A stretch of 64,000 nt of DNA, from contig NZ_OBEA01000008.1 in NCBI RefSeq assembly GCF_900215355.1, positions 62,001 to 126,000 of the forward strand. The letters are read 5' to 3'. Of this stretch, positions 1 to 8,429 are shown piece by piece. Below the pieces are notes generated by a model. That model was not told where the DNA came from. It saw only the letters and a list, made by a program, of their open reading frames with translations, and made no database searches. The number at the start of each line of letters is the position of its first letter. Within the stretch, counting starts at the first letter, position 1. Source of the stretch: Pseudooceanicola antarcticus (GTDB lineage Bacteria; Pseudomonadota; Alphaproteobacteria; Rhodobacterales; Rhodobacteraceae). The position numbers and the translations under genes were made by a program.

Positions 1-38
1 CGCGCGCCAAGCGACAGGGTGGGCCGCAGCTCAGCCAT
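1..38 (-). CDS. tctE: Sensor histidine kinase TctE, N-terminal fragment
   Basis: Only the first 12-13 codons lie in the window. The frame begins ATG at 38 and reads MAELRPTLSLGAR before leaving the left edge. It overlaps the stop of the response regulator gene by 8 bases, the usual arrangement of a kinase following its regulator. The short juxtamembrane-like start (TLSLGAR) resembles TctE/QseC-type kinases. The identity rests mainly on the neighbouring tctD-like regulator and the divergent tctCBA operon, so the call is an inference from context. Confidence 0.55.
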   Translation of the reverse strand, partial: MAELRPTLSLGA

Positions 39-702
39 CGGCGTCAAGGACATAGCCCAGCCCCCGCAGGGTGCGGATCACCGCCCCCGATCCGGCGATC
101 TTCTTGCGCAGCCGCGCCACGTAGAGCTCGATGGCATTCACCCCCACCACCGTGTCGTCGAAGGAATAGAGCCCCTCCAGCAGCCGGTCCTTGGAATGCA
201 CCTGTCCCCGGCCCCGCATCAACATGCCCAGCAGGGCGAATTCGCGCCGGGTCAGGTCCAGCGGCGCGCCGTCCAGCAGCACCCGGCCGGCGACCGGATC
301 GAAGACCAGCCGGCCAAGGGCGATCTCTCCGGCCCTCTCGACGCTCTCGCGGCGGGCCAGCACATGCAGACGGGCCTCGAGCTCTCTCTGGTCGAAGGGT
401 TTCACCAGGTAGTCGTCGGCGCCAAGCGAGAAGGCCGAAACCTTGTCGTCGACCGAGAAATGCGCCGTCAGCATCAGCACCGGCATCTTCAGCCCCCCGG
501 CCCGCATCTCGCGCAGCAGATCGACGCCAGAGCCATCGGGCAGCGTGATGTCCAGCACCACCACGTCATAGCCCTGCACCCGCAGGCAGTCGCGCGCCTC
601 GCCAAGCGTCATCGCATAGTCGCAGGCCATGCCCCCCGCGCGCAGCCGCGCCAGCGTGGCATCCGCCAGGTCCTGAGTATCCTCCACCAGCAATATGCGC
701 AT
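31..702 (-). CDS. tctD: OmpR/PhoB-family response regulator TctD
   Basis: This 223-residue protein has an N-terminal receiver domain with acidic residues E7 and D8, the phospho-acceptor D51 (VVLDITLPDG) and K101 (DDYLVKPF). A winged-helix DNA-binding domain follows at about residues 125-220 and ends with the typical TLRGLGYVLD. The start is ATG at 702, with GGGGAG about 6 bases upstream. It overlaps tctE and is divergent from tctCBA. By analogy to the Salmonella system it probably activates the tricarboxylate transporter genes on the other strand when the kinase senses a tricarboxylate. The receiver and wHTH assignment is certain. The name tctD relies on the neighbourhood. Confidence 0.85.
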   Translation of the reverse strand: MRILLVEDTQDLADATLARLRAGGMACDYAMTLGEARDCLRVQGYDVVVLDITLPDGSGVDLLREMRAGGLKMPVLMLTAHFSVDDKVSAFSLGADDYLVKPFDQRELEARLHVLARRESVERAGEIALGRLVFDPVAGRVLLDGAPLDLTRREFALLGMLMRGRGQVHSKDRLLEGLYSFDDTVVGVNAIELYVARLRKKIAGSGAVIRTLRGLGYVLDADG

Positions 703-763
703 TCAAGTCTCCCCAACGGCTGCCGCGTCACCGTCCCGGCGGGCCGATCAGAGGCCCAAGCCT

Positions 764-797
764 GTGACAGCTTGGTGACAGGTTCAACCGCTATATC
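764..797 (+). promoter_or_regulatory. Candidate TctD operator and promoter of tctCBA
   Basis: Two exact 7-base direct repeats GTGACAG lie at 764-770 and 775-781, a spacing of 11 bases or one helical turn. A TATATC hexamer at 792-797 could be the -10 element. Direct repeats one turn apart in place of a -35 box are typical of OmpR/PhoB-family activators, and the site lies between tctD and tctC. The role is inferred. Confidence 0.5.
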
Positions 798-850
798 ACG
801 CGGCACTGGTCGCGGGCCTGCCTGGCCGCGACCCATGAGGAGGAAAACCA

Positions 851-1837
851 ATGGCATTCAAACATCTTCGCACGGCGCTGGCCGTCGCGGGCCTGGCCCT
901 GACCGCAACCGCAGCCTCGGCGCAGTTCGCGCCCGAGCAGCCCGAGTGCATCGCGCCCGCCAACCCCGGTGGTGGCTGGGACTTCACCTGCCGCCAGGTG
1001 GGCAAGTCGATGCAGGACATCGGCCTGATCTCGAAGACCATGCAGGTGGTGAACCTGGCCGGTGGCGGCGGCGGTGTCGCCTACGCCGAGGTGGTCAACA
1101 AGCGCGGTGACGACAACGACCTGATCGTCGCCGCCTCGACCGCCACGGCCACCCGCCTGGCCCAGGGCGCCTATCCGGGCAACACCATGGACCAGGTCCG
1201 CTGGCTGGCCACCATCGGTGCCGACTACGGCGTGATCGCCGTCGCCGCCGACAGCGAGATCGAAACCCTGCCCGCCCTGCTGGACATGATCAAGAACGAC
1301 CCGCGTTCGATCTCCGTGGCCGGCGGCTCTGCCGTGGGTGGCTGGGATCACCTGAAGGTGCTGATCGCGGCCAACGCCTATGGCATCGAGGACGTGCGCA
1401 GCGTCAAGTACATCGCCTTCGACGGCGGCGGCGAGGCCGTGACCCAGCTTCTGGCCGGCTCCGTGCAGGCCTTCACCGGCGACCTCTCCGAGGCCAAGGG
1501 CTTTGTCGACAGCGGCGACATCAAGGTGATCGCGGTGCTGGCACCCGAGCGCCTGGAGGGTGAGTTCGCCGCCTTCCCGACCGCCATGGAACAGGGCGTC
1601 GACGCCATCGGCGCCAACTGGCGCGGCTTCTACGCCCCCGGCGGCATGTCCGACGAGGCCTATGACGCCTGGGTCGGCAAGATCGCCGAGCTCTACGGCT
1701 CGCCCGAGTGGAAGGACATCATGGCCGCCAACGGCCTGGCCCCGCTCGACCTGCAGGGCGCCGACTTCGAGGCCTTCGTGGCCGACAGCGTCGCCCAGAT
1801 CCAGACCATCTCCCGCGAGATCGGCATCATCAAGTAA
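851..1837 (+). CDS. tctC: TctC-family tripartite tricarboxylate transporter, solute-binding protein
   Basis: This 328-residue periplasmic protein begins with a signal peptide. Cleavage is likely after ASA at residue 24. The mature start (ECIAPANPGGGWDFTCR) is the characteristic ligand-loop region of the TctC/BugT family, where the PANPGGGWD segment contacts carboxylates. The start ATG at 851 is preceded by an excellent GAGGAGG ribosome site. It is first in tctC-tctB-tctA, followed by a strong hairpin, and is divergent from tctDE. It should capture a tricarboxylate (citrate-like) in the periplasm and deliver it to TctAB. The true substrate cannot be read from sequence. Confidence 0.9.
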   Translation: MAFKHLRTALAVAGLALTATAASAQFAPEQPECIAPANPGGGWDFTCRQVGKSMQDIGLISKTMQVVNLAGGGGGVAYAEVVNKRGDDNDLIVAASTATATRLAQGAYPGNTMDQVRWLATIGADYGVIAVAADSEIETLPALLDMIKNDPRSISVAGGSAVGGWDHLKVLIAANAYGIEDVRSVKYIAFDGGGEAVTQLLAGSVQAFTGDLSEAKGFVDSGDIKVIAVLAPERLEGEFAAFPTAMEQGVDAIGANWRGFYAPGGMSDEAYDAWVGKIAELYGSPEWKDIMAANGLAPLDLQGADFEAFVADSVAQIQTISREIGIIK

Positions 1838-1845
1838 TGCAACCC

Positions 1846-1897
1846 GGCGCGCGGCGGGCCCCGGGTCCGCCTTCTCGCCCGCCGCGCGCCTTTAATT
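1846..1897 (+). terminator. Intercistronic hairpin/attenuator between tctC and tctB
   Basis: A perfect 13-base inverted repeat (GGCGCGCGGCGGG at 1846-1858, complement at 1878-1890) is followed by TTTAATT. It sits just after the tctC stop and before the tctB ribosome site. It likely stabilises tctC mRNA or partly terminates transcription so that binding protein exceeds permease. Confidence 0.7.
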
Positions 1898-1910
1898 CCG
1901 GGAGGTCAGA

Positions 1911-2342
1911 ATGAGCGACCGTATCTTCGGAGCCTTCGGGCTTCTCCTTGCCCTGTTTTACGCCTGGGCCACCCTGCAGATCGAGGAAAGCTTCCTGTCG
2001 GACGAGGTCGGCCCCAAGACCTTCCCGCTGGTCATCGCGGCGATCCTGGGCCTGGCCTCGGCGATCATCGCCCTGCGCCCCGACAAAGACCCGGTCTGGC
2101 CGCCGCTCGGCCGCCTGGCCGAGATCGGTGCCGCCGTGGTGGTCATGATCCTCTATGCGCAATACCTGCCCGAAGCGGGCTTCGTCATCGCCACCGCGCT
2201 GGCCGCCAGCTACCTGACCTGGCGCCTGGGCACCCGCCCGCTGCAATCGCTGCTGGTCGGCGCCTGCACCTCGGTCGGCATCTACGTCATCTTCCATCTC
2301 GTGCTCGGGCTCTCGCTGGCCCGCGGCCCGCTCGGCTTCTGA
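1911..2342 (+). CDS. tctB: TctB-family small permease subunit
   Basis: This 143-residue protein has four predicted hydrophobic segments (about residues 5-22, 35-55, 72-95 and 118-140), as is usual for the poorly conserved small TctB subunit. A GGGAGG ribosome site lies just before ATG 1911. The gene lies between tctC and tctA, with the tctA start 10 bases after its stop. It acts in the inner membrane with TctA to import the ligand carried by TctC. The assignment depends on size, topology and operon position as much as on sequence. Confidence 0.85.
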   Translation: MSDRIFGAFGLLLALFYAWATLQIEESFLSDEVGPKTFPLVIAAILGLASAIIALRPDKDPVWPPLGRLAEIGAAVVVMILYAQYLPEAGFVIATALAASYLTWRLGTRPLQSLLVGACTSVGIYVIFHLVLGLSLARGPLGF

Positions 2343-2352
2343 GGAGATCCCG

Positions 2353-3891
2353 ATGGACATCATGTCTTCCCTCGGTGACGGCTTCCTGATCGCCCTCACC
2401 TGGCAGAACCTCGGGCTAGCGGTGCTGGGCTGCTTCCTCGGCACGATCATGGGCGCCCTGCCCGGCCTCGGGCCGTCGAACGGCGTCGCCATCCTGATCC
2501 CGCTGGCCTTCACCCTGGGGCTCGGCGCCACGCCCTCGCTGATCCTGCTGACCTCGGTCTATTACGGGGCGATGTACGGCGGGCGCATCAGCTCGATCCT
2601 GCTGGGCATTCCGGGCGATGAACCGGCGATGATGACCGTGCTCGACGGCCACCCCATGGCCAAGCAGGGTCGCGCCGGAGAGGCGCTGTCGCTCTCGGGC
2701 GTGGCCTCTTTCGTCGGCGCCTTCCTGGCCACCTGGGGCCTGATCTTCCTGGCGCCGCAGCTGGTCAAGTTCGCCCTGCTCTTCGGCCCGGCGGAGTACT
2801 TCGCCCTCTTCGCCCTGGCCTTTGCCACCCTCGGCGGGGTCTCTTCGACCAACCAGGCCAAATCGGCCTTCGCCGCCATGCTGGGCCTCGGCCTTGCGGT
2901 GGTCGGTGTCGATACCCAGACCGGCGTGCCGCGCCTGACCTTCGGAGAGGTCCACCTCTATGACGGCCTCGACTTCCTCGTCGCCATCGTCGGCCTCTTC
3001 GCCCTGTCCGAGGTCTTCATCTTCCTCGAGCACCGCCACGGATCGGCCGATGCCGAGGGCAAGAAGATCGAAGTCGGTCGCCTGACGCCCTCGTGGTCGA
3101 TGCTGAAGGCCTGCACCCCCACCATGCTGCGCACCTCGGTGCTGGGCTTCGTGGCCGGTGTCCTGCCCGGCGCGGGGGCCTCGCTTGGCTCCTTCATCTC
3201 CTATTCGATGGAGAAGAAGCTGGTCGACAAGGAGGGCACCTTCGGCCATGGCGATCCGCGCGGCGTGGCCGCGCCCGAAGCGGGCAACAATGCAGCCGCC
3301 GGTGGTGCGCTGGTGCCGATGCTGTCGCTCGGCGTGCCGGGATCGGGCACCACGGCGGTGCTGCTGGCGGTGCTCTTGTCGCTCAACATCACGCCGGGGC
3401 CCTTGCTGTTCCAGAACAACCCCGACGTGGTCTGGGGCCTGATCGCGGCGCTCTTCATCGCCAACATCATGCTGCTCTTGATGAACATCCCCATGGTCGG
3501 CCTCTTCACCCGCGTGCTGATGGTGCCGCCGCGCATCCTGATGCCCATCGTGGCCATGGTCAGCTTCGTCGGCATCTACGGCATCTCGGGCAGCTCCTTC
3601 GACCTGCTGGTGATGATCGGCTTCGGCGTCGCCGGCTGGGTGCTGCGCAAGCTCGACGTGCCGCTGGTGCCGATCATCCTCGGCACGCTGCTTGGCAACA
3701 CGATGGAGAACAACCTGCGCCGCGCCGTGACCATCTCGAACGGCGACTACATGACCCTCGTCGACAGCCCGCTGTCCATCGGCCTCTGGACCGTCGCCAT
3801 CGTCGGCTTCGTGCTGCCGATCTTCATCGGCAAGGTGGTCAAGGGGCGGATGCACGCCCGCCGCGACACCGAGGGCTCGACCTCGGACTGA
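2353..3891 (+). CDS. tctA: TctA-family large permease subunit
   Basis: This 512-residue integral membrane protein has about 11-12 transmembrane segments. It carries the family signatures GALPGLGPSNGVAILIPL near residue 33 and GVLPGAGASLGSFISYS near residue 267, the duplicated glycine-rich motifs of TctA that line the transport path. The length matches the family norm of about 500. A GGAGAT ribosome site precedes ATG 2353. It forms the ion-coupled translocation channel of the tripartite tricarboxylate transporter with TctB, fed by TctC. Confidence 0.93.
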   Translation: MDIMSSLGDGFLIALTWQNLGLAVLGCFLGTIMGALPGLGPSNGVAILIPLAFTLGLGATPSLILLTSVYYGAMYGGRISSILLGIPGDEPAMMTVLDGHPMAKQGRAGEALSLSGVASFVGAFLATWGLIFLAPQLVKFALLFGPAEYFALFALAFATLGGVSSTNQAKSAFAAMLGLGLAVVGVDTQTGVPRLTFGEVHLYDGLDFLVAIVGLFALSEVFIFLEHRHGSADAEGKKIEVGRLTPSWSMLKACTPTMLRTSVLGFVAGVLPGAGASLGSFISYSMEKKLVDKEGTFGHGDPRGVAAPEAGNNAAAGGALVPMLSLGVPGSGTTAVLLAVLLSLNITPGPLLFQNNPDVVWGLIAALFIANIMLLLMNIPMVGLFTRVLMVPPRILMPIVAMVSFVGIYGISGSSFDLLVMIGFGVAGWVLRKLDVPLVPIILGTLLGNTMENNLRRAVTISNGDYMTLVDSPLSIGLWTVAIVGFVLPIFIGKVVKGRMHARRDTEGSTSD

Positions 3892-3920
3892 GCCTCCGGC
3901 CTCCCCCCGAGGCCCTTGCA

Positions 3921-3944
3921 GCGCCCGGCCCCCGTGCCGGGCGC
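3921..3944 (+). terminator. Hairpin downstream of tctA
   Basis: A perfect 9-base inverted repeat, GCGCCCGGC (3921-3929) and its complement (3936-3944), has a 6-base loop and is followed by TTGCCGTTT. It is positioned 30 bases after the tctA stop as the likely operon end. The T-run is weak. Confidence 0.55.
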
Positions 3945-4047
3945 TTGCCGTTTCAAAGTGCTGAAATTCGCGCAAACCATGGGCAAAGCGCCGGATCACT
4001 CTACCTCAACGTGTGAATTCGACCATGAGACCCGAACCGGAGCCATC

Positions 4048-5253
4048 ATGCAGAAGTCCGACCGTATCGCTGCCATCGCCGCACTGGCGGCCCTTGCCGC
4101 CCTGCTGCTGTCGACCACCCCCGCGTTGACCCAGGCCTTCAACCAGAAGCCGCCGAACGCAGAGGGCCAGCGCCCCGCCTTCCCCGAACAGACCCGCGCG
4201 CCGGTGCTGGACCGGGGCGTCACCCTCAGCCGCCAGGTCATCGCCTCGGGGCTGGAGAACCCCTGGGGCATGGCCGAGCTGCCCTCGGGCGGCTGGCTGG
4301 TCACCGAACGCCCCGGACGCATGCGCCTCGTCAGCCCCAAGGGCACGATCTCGGCCCCGATCCGCGGCCTGCCCAAGGTCGACGCCCGCCGCCAGGGCGG
4401 GCTGCTGGACGTGGTGGTGGCCGAGGACTTCGCCCAGACCCGCCGCCTCTGGTGGAGCTACGCCGAACCGCGTGGCGGCAGGCGCAACGGCACCTCCGTC
4501 GCCACAGGGGTGCTCTCGGAGGATGGTGCGGCAATGCGCGACGTGGCGGTGATCTTCCGGCAGGAACCCGGCTGGCGCTCGACCCTGCATTTCGGCTCGC
4601 GGCTGGTCTTCGACCGCCAGGGCGCGCTCTTCGTCACCACCGGCGAGCGCTCTGACCCCGAGCCGCGCCAGCTGGCCCAGGACCCCGGCACGCATCTGGG
4701 CAAGGTGCTGCGCATCTCGCCCCTGGGCGGCCCCGCCCGCGGCAACCCGATGCTGCCGGGCGCCGTGCCCGAGCTCTGGTCCCTTGGGCATCGCAACATC
4801 CAGGGTGCGGCCCTGGCCCCGGACGGAGAGCTCTGGACCGTCGAACACGGCCCCCGCGGCGGCGATGAGCTGAACCGCCCCGAGGCCGGGCGCAACTACG
4901 GCTGGCCGGTGATCAGCTACGGCGAGGGCTACTCGGGCCGTCCCATCGGCGAGGGCCGCACCGCCGCGCCGGGGATGGAGCAGCCGGTCTACTACTGGGA
5001 CCCGGTGATCGCGCCCTCGGGCATGGCCTTCTACGATGGCTCGATGTTCCCCGACTGGCGCGGCTCGGTGCTGATCGGCGGGCTGGCCAGCCAGGCGCTG
5101 GTGCGGCTCGAGCTCGACGGCGACCGGGTGACCGGCGAGGCCCGCTACCTGCAGGGCCTGGGCCGCATCCGCGATGTGGCGGTGGCGCGCGACGGCGCGG
5201 TCATGGTGCTGACCGACAGCGGCAACGGCGCGCTGATCCGGCTGACGCCCTGA
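4048..5253 (+). CDS. Periplasmic PQQ-dependent sugar dehydrogenase (glucose/sorbosone dehydrogenase family)
   Basis: This 401-residue protein begins with a signal peptide (hydrophobic Ala/Leu core, cleavage near ALT-QA at about residue 28), so ATG 4048 is preferred over the in-frame codon at 3916. The remainder is a six-bladed beta-propeller of the soluble aldose sugar dehydrogenase (YliI/Asd) type. Family marks include ENPWGMAELP, the LHFGSRL histidine that acts as base in the relatives, and HRNIQGAALAPDGELWTVEHGPRGGDE with YGWPVISYG. It likely oxidises aldoses in the periplasm and passes electrons on through PQQ. It stands alone between the tct operon and a NUDIX gene. The substrate is unknown. 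Confidence 0.85.
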   Translation: MQKSDRIAAIAALAALAALLLSTTPALTQAFNQKPPNAEGQRPAFPEQTRAPVLDRGVTLSRQVIASGLENPWGMAELPSGGWLVTERPGRMRLVSPKGTISAPIRGLPKVDARRQGGLLDVVVAEDFAQTRRLWWSYAEPRGGRRNGTSVATGVLSEDGAAMRDVAVIFRQEPGWRSTLHFGSRLVFDRQGALFVTTGERSDPEPRQLAQDPGTHLGKVLRISPLGGPARGNPMLPGAVPELWSLGHRNIQGAALAPDGELWTVEHGPRGGDELNRPEAGRNYGWPVISYGEGYSGRPIGEGRTAAPGMEQPVYYWDPVIAPSGMAFYDGSMFPDWRGSVLIGGLASQALVRLELDGDRVTGEARYLQGLGRIRDVAVARDGAVMVLTDSGNGALIRLTP

Positions 5254-5264
5254 GCCCTCGCCCC

Positions 5265-5302
5265 CCTGTACCTTTCACCCTGTACCTTTCACCCTGAACC
5301 TT
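5265..5302. repeat. 14-bp tandem repeat, about 2.7 copies
   Basis: The unit CCTGTACCTTTCAC occurs exactly at 5265-5278 and 5279-5292, and a partial third copy (CCTGAACCTT) follows. It lies between the sugar dehydrogenase stop and the NUDIX gene. No function is evident. Confidence 0.8.
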
Positions 5303-5369
5303 CGCAGCCCCGGCGTCTTCCGCTTCCCCGCGCGCTTGGCTAGGGTCGCGGCAGAAATTGGAGCCCGCC

Positions 5370-5831
5370 ATGCCTGCCGCACCCAGCCACCCCGTCCCCG
5401 CCGTGCTCTCGGTCGCCCTGCGCGATGACGAGGTGCTGCTGGTGCGCCGCGCCAACCCGCCGGACGCCGGCCTCTGGGGCTTTCCGGGCGGCAAGGTCGA
5501 CCTTGGCGAAACCCTCTCTGCCGCCGCCCTGCGCGAGCTGGAAGAAGAGACCGGCCTCAGGGCGCAATCCGCCGGGCCGGTCTTGGGCACCGAAGACGTG
5601 ATCCTTGCTGACGAGAGCGGCGAGGGGCTGGCCTTTCACTACGTGCTGATCGCCCTGCTCTGCTCCCTGCCCGAGGACGCCCCCGTCCCCCGTGCCGCCG
5701 ATGACGCGCTCGAGGCCGCCTGGGTGCCGCTTGCAGAGATCGCCGAACTGCCCTGCAGCGCCGGCGTCCTGGAGCTGGCCCGCCGCGCCCTGTCGCAGCG
5801 CGATGCCGCGGCACAAGACCCTGATCCTTAG
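5370..5831 (+). CDS. NUDIX hydrolase
   Basis: This 153-residue protein contains a full Nudix box (GX5EX7REUXEEXGU) at about residues 34-56, ending with RELEEETGL. The glutamates bind the divalent metal used to hydrolyse a nucleoside diphosphate linked to another moiety. ATG 5370 is chosen because GGAG lies 7 bases upstream; a TTG at 5358 is in frame but has no ribosome site. The length suits small NUDIX house-cleaning or ADP-ribose pyrophosphatase-like enzymes. The substrate cannot be told. Confidence 0.88.
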   Translation: MPAAPSHPVPAVLSVALRDDEVLLVRRANPPDAGLWGFPGGKVDLGETLSAAALRELEEETGLRAQSAGPVLGTEDVILADESGEGLAFHYVLIALLCSLPEDAPVPRAADDALEAAWVPLAEIAELPCSAGVLELARRALSQRDAAAQDPDP

Positions 5832-6502
5832 GGGCTTTCTTGGCACCCTGACGTCCTGCGCCCGCTTGCCCAAGCAGAACCCTTGGGCATATCCGCCTGA
5901 GTAAATCACTCAACTATTTGATTTTGCTACATTTTCCCTTGCGACCCCGAAGGGCGCACGCTACATGAAGGCCAAGGACAGCAAGCCAGCCTCACGCCAG
6001 CCAGCTCCCCTTCCTGCCAGCGAGACAGGCACCGCCTGCTCCAGCCAGCTTTCCCGACATCGAGACCGCCCTGCGCAAGCGACGATGGCCCATGGCCCTT
6101 GCCAGCCCGGACGCGCGTCCCGATCCGCACCTGCGGGAAGACCCACCCAGCCCCGCCAGCGCGCGACGGAGCAGCCCCTTGGCCAGGAGGCTCCGTAGCC
6201 AGCCAGCAGAAGCAAGGCAGGGTCTTGCAGGGGCTCGAACCCTCCCCCGATCGTGCGATGATTCCCCCCGACGGGACGCCCGAACCGGCCAATGAGGCCG
6301 CGCCGAGGCTCCGCCCGGCCCTGCGCGCGCCTGCGACCTTTAGGTCATGCCCCCCGCCCGGAGCCGCGCGAAACCTCTCCATTTGCCCCCGGAAGGCCCA
6401 CTTTCGACGGGATTTGCCGCAAGCCCTTCCAAGGTCGCATTTGCCAGCATCACATCCGGTCTAGGCTGCTCTGGTATTGTTAAGAGTTCAGCAGTTTCAG
6501 AC
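5832..6502. other. 671-bp gene-free stretch
   Basis: No credible gene was found. An imperfect terminator-like stem (GCCCAAG at 5868-5874, complement at 5882-5888, without a T-run) may end the NUDIX transcript. An AT-rich patch at about 5905-5940 could hold a promoter. The frames that stay open here are low-complexity Pro/Ala/Arg/Ser frames without ribosome sites. The 3' third leads into the shikimate-dehydrogenase-like gene. Confidence 0.6.
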
Positions 6503-7441
6503 ATGGCGATAGCAGAGACACTAGAGCGGCGGCCGCTTCGCATTGGGTTGACGGGGCACGGAGCGATCCTCTCTCCCATCGGCAGCAGCCTCGAGATCGA
6601 GGCCGCGCGACGGCGGATGCGCTTGCGACTGCGCCGCTTTGACCAGGGCGCGAGGGGCGGGCGGGCACATCTCAGGGCGCTCATCGAGGCGGTGCGCAGC
6701 GAGGGGTTCGACCTGCTGCATTGCGCCGACCCCCTGCGCCGGGAGCTGACCGAGCTGATCCACGACAGCGCGGTGATCGCCGACAGATCGCAGCTTTACG
6801 ACACGGTCTACCTGGACGAGACCGGCTCTCTGCAAGGCTATGACGCGGGCACCCTGGGGCTGCAGGATGCGCTGCAGGACTTTCTGAAGGACCGCGCTGC
6901 GGAACATGTGCTGATCCTCGGCGGCGGCTCCGAGGCGCAATCGGCGGCGCTGGCGCTGGTCGGGCTGGGGGTGAAGCGGCTGACCTTCCACGACCCCGAC
7001 CTCAGCCAGGCAGCATCCCTGGCCAACCTGATGCAGCAGCGCGACGGTATCCGCTGTACGCTGCTGGCCTCGCTCGAAGGGGTCTTCCACGAGTTCTCTC
7101 GCCCCGGCATGACACGGGGCTGGATCGACGGGGTGATCCATGCGCCGGCGCAGGAGCGCGGCGCCGGGGTGCATGGCATCCAGCAGCTCGCCCCGCCGCT
7201 CTGGCTGGCCGATCTGGCCCCGCCCGACACGGCCTCGGGCCTTGGCCGACAGGCCCGCGCCGAGGGCTGCGCCCTGCTCACCGCCGAAGAGACCTGCCGT
7301 CACCGCGGCACAAGGCTGCTGACCTGCGCGCTGCAGCGCGAGGCCGACAGGGCTGCGACAAGTGCCGCTGAAATCGCCCCGGAACGGGCGGCAGAGCCGT
7401 CGCGGACAATGGCCGCGCAAGAGGCGCTGCGGTCGGGCTGA
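6503..7441 (+). CDS. Shikimate/quinate dehydrogenase-like protein, probably lacking catalytic residues
   Basis: This 312-residue protein has the two-domain AroE/YdiB plan. The N-terminal substrate domain begins IGLTGHGAILSPIGSSLE. The Rossmann domain has VLILGGGSEAQSAALAL, and the C-terminal part has helices typical of the family. By eye, the family lysine of the (N/T)xPxK motif is replaced by arginine (HCADPLRR). The aspartate of NTDxxG falls on glycine (GYDAGTLG). An enzyme of the shikimate pathway is therefore unlikely, and a diverged NAD(P)-binding role is more plausible. ATG 6503 is chosen because the in-frame upstream region is low complexity, but its ribosome site is poor. The gene is monocistronic. 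Confidence 0.65.
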   Translation: MAIAETLERRPLRIGLTGHGAILSPIGSSLEIEAARRRMRLRLRRFDQGARGGRAHLRALIEAVRSEGFDLLHCADPLRRELTELIHDSAVIADRSQLYDTVYLDETGSLQGYDAGTLGLQDALQDFLKDRAAEHVLILGGGSEAQSAALALVGLGVKRLTFHDPDLSQAASLANLMQQRDGIRCTLLASLEGVFHEFSRPGMTRGWIDGVIHAPAQERGAGVHGIQQLAPPLWLADLAPPDTASGLGRQARAEGCALLTAEETCRHRGTRLLTCALQREADRAATSAAEIAPERAAEPSRTMAAQEALRSG

Positions 7442-7795
7442 GCCGCCTCTCAGGCGCGCAACACCCCGGCCCGCAGCAGAAGCCACTCGGTGACGCCGCC
7501 CCGGCGCGGGGCGATCAGGCAGTGCAGTACGAAACGCAGCGGCGAAATCTCGGTCATGGTATCCCCCGATCCATGGAACAGCCTCGCGCCCCGGATAGCG
7601 CCCCGAGGTGACAGCGGTGTGACGCGGCCATGTCAGCCCGCTGAAGCCCGTGCCCTGCGCCCGGCCCAGAGGGCTGCGGCGCGGGGCGTGGCCCGCGGAG
7701 GGCCCCGCCCCGCGCGCCCGGACCTGCGGTCGGGCCTGCGGTTGTGACTGTCGGCACCACTGGATTTCCCCCCGCCCAGAGGCTAGTCAGCCTGC
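7442..7795. other. Intergenic stretch with one doubtful small ORF
   Basis: This 354-bp gap lies between the dehydrogenase-like gene and rluE. It holds the possible 35-codon minus-strand ORF listed separately. From 7660 it is extremely GC-rich with overlapping self-complementary runs around 7665-7730. No tRNA or clear promoter was recognised. Confidence 0.5.
7450..7557 (-). CDS. Possible small protein of 35 residues
   Basis: The frame starts at ATG 7557, shortly after a GGGGGA tract, and encodes a 35-residue peptide beginning MTEISPLRFVLHCLIAPRR. It has a mixed hydrophobic and basic composition and no recognised domain. Its stop lies 9 bases from the convergent end of the dehydrogenase-like gene. 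It is kept only because of the plausible ribosome site and non-repetitive composition. It may be chance. Confidence 0.25.
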   Translation of the reverse strand: MTEISPLRFVLHCLIAPRRGGVTEWLLLRAGVLRA

Positions 7796-8365
7796 ATGAG
7801 CCGCACCATCCTCTTCAACAAGCCCTTCGGCACCCTGCCCCAGTTCACCGACAAGGGGAGCGAGGGCAGCCCGCGCCCGACGCTCTCGGCGCATATCGAC
7901 GTCAAGGGGGTCTACCCGGCCGGGCGGCTGGACCGGGACAGCGAAGGGCTGATGGTGCTGACCTCTGACGGGCGGCTGCAGGCGCGGATCGCCGATCCCA
8001 AGCACAAGCTGGCCAAGCGCTACTGGGTGCAGGTCGAAGGCCTGCCCGACGAGGCCGCGCTTGAGGCCCTGCGGCGCGGGGTCACCCTGAAGGACGGCCC
8101 GACCCGGCCCGCGAAGGCAGAAGCCATTGCCGAGCCCGAGGGCCTCTGGCAGCGCGACCCGCCGATCCGGGTGCGCAAATCCGTGCCCGACAGCTGGATC
8201 GCGCTGGAGCTCCGCGAGGGCCGCAACCGCCAGGTGCGCCGCATGTGCGCCCATGTGGGCCACCCCTGCCTGCGCCTGATCCGCGCCTCCATCGGCCCCT
8301 GGAGCCTCGACGGCCTGCAACCGGGCCAGTGGCGCGACGCCCCCGACCTGCCCCTGCGCGGCTGA
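7796..8365 (+). CDS. rluE: 23S rRNA pseudouridine(2457) synthase RluE
   Basis: This 189-residue protein is a RsuA-family pseudouridine synthase. It starts directly with the [14 protein letters not shown] segment and has no S4 domain, as in RluE. The catalytic aspartate is D46 in [10 protein letters not shown]. The C-terminal motifs are [11 protein letters not shown] and [11 protein letters not shown]. It isomerises a uridine in domain V of 23S rRNA. The length matches the family. It is convergent with the dctPQM operon, separated by a shared hairpin. Confidence 0.9.
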   Translation: MSRTILFNKPFGTLPQFTDKGSEGSPRPTLSAHIDVKGVYPAGRLDRDSEGLMVLTSDGRLQARIADPKHKLAKRYWVQVEGLPDEAALEALRRGVTLKDGPTRPAKAEAIAEPEGLWQRDPPIRVRKSVPDSWIALELREGRNRQVRRMCAHVGHPCLRLIRASIGPWSLDGLQPGQWRDAPDLPLRG

Positions 8366-8383
8366 GCACCGCAGAAACGCGAA

Positions 8384-8408
8384 GGGGCGCGCCGATGCGG
8401 CACGCCCC
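8384..8408. terminator. Bidirectional hairpin between rluE and dctM
   Basis: GGGGCG (8384-8389) pairs with CGCCCC (8403-8408), and GCCG-ATG-CGGC forms the upper stem. It lies between convergent stops and is followed by CCCGTTTG on the plus strand. It probably serves both transcripts. Confidence 0.55.
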
Positions 8409-8429
8409 CCGTTTGCCCCTGGCGTCCGG

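Noticed and set aside
5965-6198. A 77-codon frame in the gene-free stretch
   Set aside because: Pro/Ser/Arg-rich low complexity, no ribosome site, no neighbour coupling.
6225-6260. A TTCGAGC T-arm-like sequence on the minus strand
   Set aside because: No acceptor, D or anticodon stems could be paired around it.
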